DNA of 8,814 nucleotides from Saprospiraceae bacterium (lineage in GTDB: Bacteria; Bacteroidota; Bacteroidia; Chitinophagales; Saprospiraceae), in assembly GCA_020852155.1 (NCBI GenBank), contig JADZBJ010000312.1, forward strand, positions 1 to 8,814. The letters are read 5' to 3'. Of this stretch, positions 1 to 5,857 are shown in pieces. The first letter of the stretch is position 1, and each line of letters opens with the position of its first letter. A program made the translations under genes and the position numbers. The notes beneath the pieces were generated by a model. It did not search any database. It saw nothing but the letters and a program-made list of their open reading frames with translations, and had not been told where the DNA came from.

Positions 1-134
1 AAAATCTGCTCTTTTTGAATCCAGCAGGGAAATTTAAACAACCTCTAAGCGCTTCAGGTCAATATTTTTTTCAAAACTTGTCGGCGAAAACGGCGTTTTG
101 CACGTAACGCCTGAACAACAAAGAAGTTTATCGT
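1..134. other. Gene-free leader upstream of lptB
   Basis: No convincing coding region is seen. The stretch is AT-rich at its left side. Close to the gene it contains a perfect 6-bp inverted repeat, GGCGTT at 92-97 and AACGCC at 106-111, with an 8-nt loop, which could be a weak 5' leader hairpin. The last 20 bases before the lptB ATG are A-rich (AACAACAAAGAAG) with no Shine-Dalgarno motif, as is common in Bacteroidota. I could not find a good TAnnTTTG box, so the lptB promoter is either here in degenerate form or to the left of the window. Confidence 0.5.
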
Positions 135-881
135 ATGATCCTCCGGGCTGAAAACATCATCAAGACTTATGGCAAGCGTACTGTCGTGCGCGGCGTTTCT
201 TTCGACGTCAATCAGGGCGAAATCGTGGGACTGCTGGGGCCAAACGGCGCCGGTAAAACCACGTCCTTTTACATGACCGTAGGTTTTATACGCCCCACCG
301 AAGGCCATGTTTTCCTGGATAACGAAGATATCACCGACCTGCCCATGTACCGCCGTGCACAGAAAGGTATCGGTTATTTGCCACAGGAACCCAGTGTTTT
401 CCGAAAATTATCGGTCGAAGACAATATTCGCGCCGTCCTGGAAATGGGGCCGCTGTCCAAAGCCGATCAGGCGGAAAAACTCGAATCGCTCATCAGCGAA
501 TTTAACCTGCATAAAGTCCGCAAAGGCAATGGCGACACCCTCAGCGGTGGTGAGCGCCGACGCACGGAAATCGCCCGCGCGCTGGCGTCCGATCCCAAGT
601 TCATCCTGCTTGACGAACCCTTTGCCGGTATTGACCCCATTGCCGTTGAAGACATTCAGTACATCGTCGCCAAATTGAAAACCAAAAACATCGGTATCCT
701 CATCACCGACCACAATGTGCAGGAAACGCTGAGTATTACCGACCGCGCTTACCTGATGTTCGAGGGTAATATCCTGAAAGCAGGCACCGCCGAAGAACTC
801 GCCGCCGATGAAATGGTGCGACAGGTGTACCTCGGCAAGCATTTCGAACTCAAGCGCAAGCACATCATCGTCCTGGATTAA
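135..881 (+). CDS. lptB: LPS export ABC transporter ATPase LptB
   Basis: LptB is the cytoplasmic ATPase of the LptB2FGC transporter, which pulls lipopolysaccharide out of the inner membrane and drives it across the Lpt bridge to the outer membrane. The 248-aa product has the complete nucleotide-binding domain: Walker A GPNGAGKTT at residues 35-43, Q-loop Gln84 in YLPQEPSVF, ABC signature LSGGERRR at 136-143, Walker B FILLDE at 156-161 with catalytic Glu161, and the switch His193. LSGGERRR followed by EIARALA, and the Y-L-P-Q-E Q-loop, are hallmarks of LptB rather than of amino-acid importers (LivF/LivG), its nearest relatives. Length is normal (E. coli LptB is about 240 aa). The ATG follows an A-rich leader and the N-terminus starts directly with the first strand of the domain. 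The partners LptF/G/C are not in the window. The stop codon lies 7 bp before the pabB start, so the two are probably cotranscribed. Confidence 0.95.
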   Translation: MILRAENIIKTYGKRTVVRGVSFDVNQGEIVGLLGPNGAGKTTSFYMTVGFIRPTEGHVFLDNEDITDLPMYRRAQKGIGYLPQEPSVFRKLSVEDNIRAVLEMGPLSKADQAEKLESLISEFNLHKVRKGNGDTLSGGERRRTEIARALASDPKFILLDEPFAGIDPIAVEDIQYIVAKLKTKNIGILITDHNVQETLSITDRAYLMFEGNILKAGTAEELAADEMVRQVYLGKHFELKRKHIIVLD

Positions 882-888
882 AACGCGC

Positions 889-2169
889 ATGTTGTCCTCC
901 TTCCCGATTGATGCCATAGACGTCTGGAAACAAAAGTTGCTGCACTGGTCGGCCAGTCAGAATCCCTGCGTTTATATGGACAGCAATCAGGCTGCCAGCG
1001 GCGATTGGGAATGTCTAGTTGCCGTAGGCGCGAAATTCGTTCTGTCTGCACAGGCGGGTTCGGCATTTCAGCAGTTATCCACTTGGCGGCAGAACAACCC
1101 CGGATGGCTGTTCGGTTTCCTGTCGTATGATTTGAAAAATGAAGTCGAACGCCTGCATTCCAATCATTTTGACGGTATTGAACTTCCCGATCTGTATTTT
1201 TTTCAACCTGAAATTGTCGTCGGTATCCGACAACAACATCTGGACATTTATACGGATGAAAACACCGACCCGGAAGCCGTTTTTAAGGAAATTCAATTTC
1301 AAATATTCAGCCCGGAATCGCTTGAAAAAACGCAAGATGTACGACTCCTGCCGCGTATTTCAAAAGACGATCACCTGAAAACAGTAGAGCGTATCCGGCA
1401 ACACATCATGGCGGGGGATGTGTATGAATTGAATTTTTGCCAGGAATTTTACGCAGCACAGGTTAAAATAAATCCGCTATCCACTTTCAGGCGATTGAAC
1501 GCCCTTGCCCGCCCGCCCTTTGCCGTGTATTTGCGTTGTGAGGGTAAATACCTGATGTCGGCCAGCCCTGAGCGTTTCTTGCGCAAGCGAGGCCAAATGC
1601 TGTTGTCGCAACCCATCAAAGGTACCCGCCGGCGCAGCGCTAATCCGACGGAAGACGAAGCCATCAAATCCGAACTGGCGACCAACCCGAAAGATCGCGC
1701 TGAAAACGTCATGATCGTTGATCTGGTGCGGAATGACCTGGCCAGACACTGCGAGCCTGGCTCCGTGAAAGTGGATGAATTATTCGGAATTTATACCTTT
1801 CCGACCGTTCATCAAATGATTTCAACGGTCAGTGGGCGATTGCCCGACGGTGATAGCGGACTGGATGCCTTGCGCGATGCTTTTCCGATGGGCAGTATGA
1901 CTGGCGCACCCAAGGTCATGGCGATGGAATTGATTGAACAATACGAACATACGCGCAGAGGGTTGTATTCGGGCGCGGTGGGGTATTTTGATCCTGAGGG
2001 CAATTACGACTTCAATGTGGTCATCAGGAGCATTTTATACCATGAAAAATCGCAGTACGTTTCGGTTCAGGTCGGCGGCGCTATTGTATATGATTCCGTG
2101 CCTGAAATGGAATACGAAGAGTGTCTGGTGAAGTTGTCGGCGATGCAAAAGGCGTTGGGGAATTCATGA
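889..2169 (+). CDS. pabB: Aminodeoxychorismate synthase component I (PabB-like)
   Basis: This is a chorismate-binding enzyme of about 426 aa. It likely uses ammonia, supplied by a PabA-type glutaminase, to turn chorismate into 4-amino-4-deoxychorismate, the precursor of p-aminobenzoate and folate. The C-terminal two thirds carry the family motifs: GDVYELNFCQ, SASPERFL, PIKGTRRR with Lys244, ENVMIVDLVRNDLAR, TVHQMISTVSG, GSMTGAPK at 335-342, and the closing YDFNVVIRSI and QVGGAIVYDS. The Lys of PIKGT is the PabB-type active-site lysine; anthranilate synthase TrpE normally has Ala there (PIAGT), and no LLES tryptophan-feedback motif is seen. I chose ATG 889, seven bases after the lptB stop. The frame is open further upstream to an ATG at 808, but that would overlap lptB and add a low-complexity Ser/Thr-rich tail. 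No pabA or pabC is nearby. Family is certain; PabB against another chorismate enzyme is likely but not proven. Confidence 0.87.
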   Translation: MLSSFPIDAIDVWKQKLLHWSASQNPCVYMDSNQAASGDWECLVAVGAKFVLSAQAGSAFQQLSTWRQNNPGWLFGFLSYDLKNEVERLHSNHFDGIELPDLYFFQPEIVVGIRQQHLDIYTDENTDPEAVFKEIQFQIFSPESLEKTQDVRLLPRISKDDHLKTVERIRQHIMAGDVYELNFCQEFYAAQVKINPLSTFRRLNALARPPFAVYLRCEGKYLMSASPERFLRKRGQMLLSQPIKGTRRRSANPTEDEAIKSELATNPKDRAENVMIVDLVRNDLARHCEPGSVKVDELFGIYTFPTVHQMISTVSGRLPDGDSGLDALRDAFPMGSMTGAPKVMAMELIEQYEHTRRGLYSGAVGYFDPEGNYDFNVVIRSILYHEKSQYVSVQVGGAIVYDSVPEMEYEECLVKLSAMQKALGNS

Positions 2170-2183
2170 ATAATCGTATAAAT

Positions 2184-2372
2184 GTTTCCCGCAGATAAAC
2201 GCGGATAACGCAGATTTAAACGCGGATAACGCAGATTTTTTATGAAATCGGTGCTCCATTTGCGGCATATGCAGGAAAATGTCCTGTTGTATGGGGCTAC
2301 GCCCCATACTATTATACATTTTTACGCGGATAACGCAGATAACGCAGATTTTTTGCTTCATCTGTGGGAAAC
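2184..2372. repeat. Composite CGCAGAT repeat element with inverted ends
   Basis: The 189-bp element begins GTTTCCCGCAGAT (2184-2196) and ends ATCTGTGGGAAAC (2360-2372); these are inverted copies with one mismatch in 13. Inside the left end are five alternating units of CGCAGATAAA / CGCGGATAA type, including a perfect 21-bp tandem duplication (2197-2217 and 2218-2238). The right end has three more units (2324-2354). The centre carries the hairpin annotated separately. It has no transposase and no credible coding capacity. The build (inverted ends, no gene, intergenic position) resembles a miniature interspersed repeat. The same CGCAGAT unit recurs after sod in this window. Confidence 0.7.
2289..2309. 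other. Perfect 9-bp hairpin inside the repeat element
   Basis: The left arm GTATGGGGC (2289-2297) and right arm GCCCCATAC (2301-2309) pair perfectly around a 3-nt loop TAC. It is followed by ACTATTATACATTTTT, so on the plus strand it could act as an inefficient terminator of the lptB-pabB transcript, although the T-run starts more than ten bases after the stem. It sits at the centre of the composite repeat element, so it may equally be part of that element's architecture. Confidence 0.6.
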
Positions 2373-2392
2373 GAGAAATTTCCAGCACTGCG

Positions 2393-2468
2393 AACCAAAT
2401 AACCGAATAACCAAATCCACAAATAACCAATCCCCAAAATAACCAATCCCACAAACAACCGAATAACC
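2393..2468. repeat. Degenerate AATAACC array before pnuC
   Basis: Five exact AATAACC heptamers are spaced irregularly (2398-2404, 2406-2412, 2422-2428, 2438-2444, 2462-2468), with related CAATCC, CAACCG and CCAAATCC words between them. The array runs to within 8 bp of the pnuC start and so lies in its leader. The stretch is C/A-rich with almost no G. Spacing is too irregular and the unit too short for a CRISPR array. Function unknown. Confidence 0.6.
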
Positions 2469-2476
2469 ATTAAAAA

Positions 2477-3040
2477 ATGAACCTTCTCGAACTCGTTGCT
2501 GCATTATTGGGCGCTATCAGCGTTTGGCTGGTTGTCAGGCGAAACATTTGGGCTTTCCCGATTGGGATCGTCATGGTGTTGTTGTACATCTACATTTTCC
2601 TGGAAGCCAAGTTGTATTCAGACATGCTGTTGCAGGTGTTTTTTGCCGTCATGCAAATACATGGCTGGTGGGCCTGGAGTCGCAGTGAAAAAGCCGACGA
2701 CGAGAAGATCAGCGTCCGCGAAGTCAGTCAGCAGCAATGGTGGATTGCGGGCATTGTACAGGTGTTGGGCTTTGGCGCACTGGGTTATGCGATGGACACC
2801 TACACCGATGCCGCGTCGCCGTACATGGATGCCTTTGTGGCTGTTGAGTCGGTCATTGCACAACTTTGGATGAATCGTCGGTATCTGGAAAACTGGATTC
2901 TATGGATTGCTGTTAATCAGGTGGCGATATTCCTGTATGCTTCCAAGGCGTTGTGGTTCACGACCGGACTGTACGCTGTTTTTCTGGTCATGGCCGTTGC
3001 CGGCTACTGGGAATGGCGCCGAAAACTCGCCACGCATTAA
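2477..3040 (+). CDS. pnuC: PnuC-family vitamin transporter (nicotinamide riboside type)
   Basis: This is an inner-membrane facilitator of the PnuC family, which takes up nicotinamide riboside (or thiamine/riboflavin in some subfamilies) and relies on intracellular phosphorylation for trapping. The 187-aa product is very hydrophobic with about seven predicted helices, the core ones near residues 3-20, 25-43, 48-67, 88-106, 115-131, 139-156 and 160-180. Family motifs are present: NIWAFPIG (23-30), LYSDMLLQVFF (46-56), GWWAW (63-67), the PYMDAF..ES..AQ segment (115-129) and ENWILWIAVNQ (138-148). Length matches the family. Only 33 bp separate it from the next gene. The sequence does not settle the substrate: I see no TPP riboswitch core upstream and no vitamin kinase or TonB receptor beside it. 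Bacteroidota PnuC homologues include thiamine transporters (PnuT), so nicotinamide riboside is the default rather than a firm call. Confidence 0.88.
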   Translation: MNLLELVAALLGAISVWLVVRRNIWAFPIGIVMVLLYIYIFLEAKLYSDMLLQVFFAVMQIHGWWAWSRSEKADDEKISVREVSQQQWWIAGIVQVLGFGALGYAMDTYTDAASPYMDAFVAVESVIAQLWMNRRYLENWILWIAVNQVAIFLYASKALWFTTGLYAVFLVMAVAGYWEWRRKLATH

Positions 3041-3073
3041 TTTTCAAATCATCACCTTATCACATTATAAAAA

Positions 3074-3415
3074 ATGTCATTGGTCAACGAATTTAACGAC
3101 TACCGTACGCGCATGAACGAGCGCATTCTGGCACAGGATAACAAGGTTATCAAGCGCTTCTGGAGTTTGGATAACCAAACCTATCAGGAAGGCGCGCTGG
3201 ATGTGACGACCAAGGAAATGCTGGGCCTGGTCGCCTCTATGGTATTGCGTTGTGATGATTGCATCAAATACCACCTGGGCAAATGCCATGAACTGGGCGT
3301 TACCACCGATCAGGTTTATGAAATCTTTGCCGTAGCCAATATGGTAGGCGGTTCTATCTGCATCCCGCATACACGCCGAGCGGTGGAGTATTGGGATGCA
3401 TTGCAAGCGGAATAA
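3074..3415 (+). CDS. AhpD-like / carboxymuconolactone decarboxylase family protein
   Basis: This is a 113-aa single-domain, all-helical protein of the CMD/AhpD superfamily. The redox motif is intact: Cys60-Asp-Asp-Cys63 followed by His67, with Glu48 twelve residues before the first cysteine. That spacing matches the E-x11-C-x2-C-x3-H proton-relay set of AhpD (Glu118, Cys130, Cys133, His137 in the mycobacterial enzyme). The C-terminal GGSICIPHTRRAVEYW resembles the helix that closes the family fold. Members with CxxC typically act as thiol-disulfide reductants or peroxidases, usually as oligomers in the cytoplasm. No AhpC peroxiredoxin partner is in the window, so the specific partner is unknown. 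The gene lies 33 bp after pnuC and 27 bp before the next gene, and a superoxide dismutase lies about 1.6 kb downstream. A true decarboxylase role is unlikely given the CxxC. Confidence 0.88.
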   Translation: MSLVNEFNDYRTRMNERILAQDNKVIKRFWSLDNQTYQEGALDVTTKEMLGLVASMVLRCDDCIKYHLGKCHELGVTTDQVYEIFAVANMVGGSICIPHTRRAVEYWDALQAE

Positions 3416-3442
3416 GTCTGTTATCAACCCTAATTCTACATC

Positions 3443-4882
3443 GTGTTCAGCGATAAACTCATCAACCTGCTTTCGTCATTCACGCGCAGCCAGCGTGGGG
3501 CTTTTCGGCGTTACCTGCAATCGCCGTACCTCAACCCGGAAGCGCCGGATGCCGTGAGGCTCTATGATTATATTTTGCTGAACGAACGAGAAGGCGCCGA
3601 CCTCGAAACCCTGAAACGCGAGTTGGTCTGGGCAGCCATTTATGCCGACAAAAAGTACAACGACGCAGCGCTGCGCCGACTGTTGTCTGACCTGTTGCAA
3701 CTGGCCCTGCATTTTCTGGCCCTTGAAATTCAGCGACAAGACCCGGTGGCTGAAGACCTGCATTTGCAGCGCGCACTGGAAAGCACGGCGCTGAACAAGC
3801 ACCTTGGCGGTGTGGAACGGCGCATCGAACAAAAATTGGCTGAAAGCGAAGGCTTTGGCGCACGGCATTACCTGAATGAATTTCGTTTTCGATGGAATAT
3901 TTTTGAGCGGGCCTCCCGTTCAATGGGCCGCACACATTACATCGAAAAATTGCTGGACGCCGACGAGTCGCTGGACAGGGTTTATATTGTTCAGAAACTG
4001 AAAGCGCACATTGCGTGGCTGGTTTTTCGCGGATTCAGGCAGACTGAAGTTCAACACAACCTGCCGCCCGGTTTTTGGGAATACGCCAACAATCCGCGCT
4101 TCAGCGATGTGCCGCTGATCGCTGTTTACCTCACCGTAATTCAGTGCCTGACCGAACCGGACGAGGAAGCGCATTTCAGGCAGTTGTTGTCCAAACTGGA
4201 AGGGCTGGGGCAGCATATCACCCGCGAGGATTTGCGCGAATGTTATCACATTGCCCAGAATTACTGCGCATTCAAGATTAATCAGGGCAAAAGCGAGTAT
4301 TCAAAACTGGTTTTTCAAATTTTTAAGCAAATCATTGCGCAGCAACTGTTGCTGGAAGACAATCAACTGTCTGAAAGCATGTTCAAGAATATTGTAACGG
4401 TCAGTCTCGGACAGGGAGAATACGCCTTTGCCGAGCAGTTTATCGAAACCTGGGCGCCGCATTTGCCAGCGTCTGTTCGGGAAAATGCCCGGACTTTCAA
4501 TCTCTCACATTTGTATTTTTATCAAAAACGCTACGCGGAAGTCATTCGGTTGCTGGCCAATGTCGAGTACAAAGACGTCAGTTATGCGCTGGGTTCCAAA
4601 CTGACGCTGTTGCGTACGTACTACGAGTTAGACGAGTATCAGGCACTGGACTCTTTGCTGGATAGTTTCAGGATATACCTGCGCCGAAACCGGGTGATTT
4701 CCAATACCGTTCGTCGCGAGTACGTGAACTATCTTTCGGTGATTAAGAAATTATCCACGCTTGCACCTGACGACCGGCAGGGATTGGCCCGATTGCGGGA
4801 AAAATTCCTGCGCAGCGGTACGACCATGCCCAAAAAATGGCTCCTGGAAAAAATGGACCAACTTGGAAAAACCCGTCACTAA
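3443..4882 (+). CDS. Uncharacterised 479-aa all-helical (TPR-like) protein
   Basis: I do not recognise a named family. The product is soluble, with no signal peptide, membrane helix or visible catalytic motif. It appears almost entirely alpha-helical, with paired amphipathic helices and YFYQKRYAEVIRLL-type segments that resemble TPR or other alpha-solenoid repeats, mainly in the second half (roughly residues 220-440). The N-terminus has a distinctive stretch, SFTRSQRGAFRRYLQSPYLN (about 12-31), reminiscent of Bacteroidota proteins of unknown function. The C-terminus is basic and ends in PKKWLLEKMDQL..K. The start is GTG: an in-frame TAA lies at 3431-3433 and no ATG occurs before residue about 160, so GTG 3443 is the only reasonable start. 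It is probably cotranscribed with pnuC and the AhpD-like gene (27-bp gap). An alpha-solenoid points to protein binding, but that is inference only. Confidence 0.8.
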   Translation: MFSDKLINLLSSFTRSQRGAFRRYLQSPYLNPEAPDAVRLYDYILLNEREGADLETLKRELVWAAIYADKKYNDAALRRLLSDLLQLALHFLALEIQRQDPVAEDLHLQRALESTALNKHLGGVERRIEQKLAESEGFGARHYLNEFRFRWNIFERASRSMGRTHYIEKLLDADESLDRVYIVQKLKAHIAWLVFRGFRQTEVQHNLPPGFWEYANNPRFSDVPLIAVYLTVIQCLTEPDEEAHFRQLLSKLEGLGQHITREDLRECYHIAQNYCAFKINQGKSEYSKLVFQIFKQIIAQQLLLEDNQLSESMFKNIVTVSLGQGEYAFAEQFIETWAPHLPASVRENARTFNLSHLYFYQKRYAEVIRLLANVEYKDVSYALGSKLTLLRTYYELDEYQALDSLLDSFRIYLRRNRVISNTVRREYVNYLSVIKKLSTLAPDDRQGLARLREKFLRSGTTMPKKWLLEKMDQLGKTRH

Positions 4883-5068
4883 CAGTGAACCAATGGGCTT
4901 TAAAACGGTTTTTATATACAGATTTAAGTGGTTTTGAACGTGCTCAGGATTGATTTTTCCAATTTTTAAGGATTTGTTCAAATCACTTTTCACGGACGAT
5001 ACAACAGGATTTAGGGGATTTAAAACCCTGAATCTATTTTCCTCACACATTATTTACAAACAAAATAC
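4883..5068. other. Intergenic region upstream of sod
   Basis: This 186-bp AT-rich gap probably contains the sod promoter. Three loosely similar AGGATT words occur (AGGATTGATTT, AAGGATTTG, CAGGATTTAGGGGATT), the last followed by AAAACCCTGAATC, so AGGG/CCCT can form only a weak stem. A TATTTTCC word near 5035 is a poor match to the Bacteroidota -7 box. I see no RNA gene. The ten bases before the sod ATG (ACAAAATAC) are A-rich. Confidence 0.4.
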
Positions 5069-5686
5069 ATGGCTTTTACACTTCCCGACCTGCCCTATGC
5101 TCCTGCTTCGCTGGAGCCGCACATTGATGCACGCACCATGGAAATTCACCACGGTAAACACCACGCCGCCTATGTCAATAACCTGAATGCTGCCCTGCAA
5201 GGTACCGAACACGAGGGCAAAAGCCTCGAAGACCTGATGGCGATAATTTCCAAACTGCCGATGGCCGTACGCAACAACGGCGGTGGCCACTGGAATCATA
5301 CTTTCTTTTGGGAGAGCATGGCGCCCAATGCCGGCGGCGAACCAACCGGCGACGTCGCTTCAAAAATCAACAAGAACTTTGGCTCATTCGACGAATTCAA
5401 AAAGCAGTTTGCTCAGGCAGCGGCTACGCGTTTCGGTTCGGGTTGGGCATGGTTGTGTGTGGATGAAAACGATGACCTGTTCATCACATCCACGCCAAAT
5501 CAGGACAACCCGCTGATGGATATTGCTGACAAAAAGGGCCAGCCAATTCTGGGCCTTGACGTGTGGGAGCATGCCTACTATCTGCACTATCAGAATCGCC
5601 GCCCGGACTATGTTACAGCCTGGTGGAATGTCGTGAATTGGGAAACGATCAACCGCCGCTATCGCAGCGCAGTGCGTTCGAACTAA
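5069..5686 (+). CDS. sodA: Superoxide dismutase, Mn-type (Fe/Mn family)
   Basis: The enzyme disproportionates superoxide to oxygen and hydrogen peroxide in the cytoplasm; no signal peptide is present. The 205-aa length is standard. The N-terminal hairpin domain supplies His27 (in MEIHHGKHHAAYV) and His77 (in GGGHWNHTFFW). The C-terminal domain supplies Asp164 and His168 in the DVWEHAYYLHYQNRRPDY signature. Metal type can be read from the second shell: Gly73 sits where Fe enzymes carry their active-site Gln, and Gln145 in TPNQDNPLM is the Mn-type position. This favours Mn or a cambialistic enzyme over strict Fe. ATG 5069 gives the usual FTLPDLPYAPASLEPHID start. The gene is alone on its transcript by spacing (186 bp upstream) and is followed by an inverted repeat that includes its stop codon and by a strong terminator-like hairpin. 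Its peroxide product fits with the upstream AhpD-like protein, but a functional link is only suggested. Confidence 0.95.
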   Translation: MAFTLPDLPYAPASLEPHIDARTMEIHHGKHHAAYVNNLNAALQGTEHEGKSLEDLMAIISKLPMAVRNNGGGHWNHTFFWESMAPNAGGEPTGDVASKINKNFGSFDEFKKQFAQAAATRFGSGWAWLCVDENDDLFITSTPNQDNPLMDIADKKGQPILGLDVWEHAYYLHYQNRRPDYVTAWWNVVNWETINRRYRSAVRSN

Positions 5687-5759
5687 TTTTTTCCGCAGAT
5701 AGGCGCAGATTTGAAGCGCAGATAACGCGGATTTTCTGTGTTATCTACGGTAAAAATTA
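5684..5759. repeat. CGCAGAT element in an 18-bp inverted repeat at the sod 3' end
   Basis: The left arm TAATTTTTTCCGCAGATA (5684-5701) and right arm TATCTACGGTAAAAATTA (5742-5759) are inverted copies matching at 16 of 18 positions. The left arm starts with the sod stop codon. The 40-nt interior carries further CGCAGAT-type units (GGCGCAGAT, AGCGCAGAT, AACGCGGAT), the same unit as in the element at 2184-2372. On RNA this would form a long stem directly after sod, which could protect the 3' end. As DNA it resembles another copy of an interspersed repeat family. Confidence 0.65.
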
Positions 5760-5779
5760 ATTCGATATAGTATCAAATT

Positions 5780-5815
5780 CAAGCGGCCGTCCGGGAACTC
5801 CCGGACGGCCGCTTG
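5780..5815. terminator. Strong GC-rich hairpin between convergent genes
   Basis: A perfect inverted repeat, with arms CAAGCGGCCGTCCGGGA (5780-5796) and TCCCGGACGGCCGCTTG (5799-5815), leaves at most a 4-nt loop (AACT) and 16 usable pairs, most of them G-C. It lies between the end of sod (+) and the end of the repeat protein gene (-), where a bidirectional terminator is expected. No strong T-run follows on the plus strand (TGTGTCTG); on the minus strand GAATTTGATAC follows, so it is not a textbook intrinsic terminator. Position and stability make termination or 3'-end protection the best reading. Confidence 0.75.
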
Positions 5816-5857
5816 TGTGTCTGTATTGTAGAAAAAATCGGAGCGAACCAGATTAGA

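Noticed and set aside
408..917. A 169-codon minus-strand frame opposite lptB
   Set aside because: The plus strand encodes a complete, motif-perfect LptB, so the antisense frame is a shadow.
889..2169. Anthranilate synthase TrpE as the identity of the chorismate enzyme
   Set aside because: The PIKGT lysine and absence of an LLES feedback motif favour PabB, and no trp genes are adjacent.
2242..2442. A 66-codon plus-strand open frame in the same gap
   Set aside because: It reads through the hairpin and the repeat arrays, and its composition is repeat-driven (ADNADNADF). Not a credible gene.
2164..2454. A 96-codon minus-strand open frame with a repeated SALSAF peptide
   Set aside because: It spans the CGCAGAT and AATAACC repeats; the repeated peptide is just the 21-bp duplication read in frame. 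There is no recognisable domain.
2184..2468. Possible CRISPR array
   Set aside because: Units are 7-21 bp, there are no uniform spacers of 30 bp or so, and no cas genes are in the window.
2170..2476. TPP or NAD riboswitch ahead of pnuC
   Set aside because: I found no CTGAGA-type TPP core or other recognisable aptamer; the gap is filled with repeats.
5069..5686. Fe-type superoxide dismutase
   Set aside because: Gly73 and Gln145 occupy the second-shell positions expected of Mn-type enzymes; the Fe-type Gln near His77 is missing.
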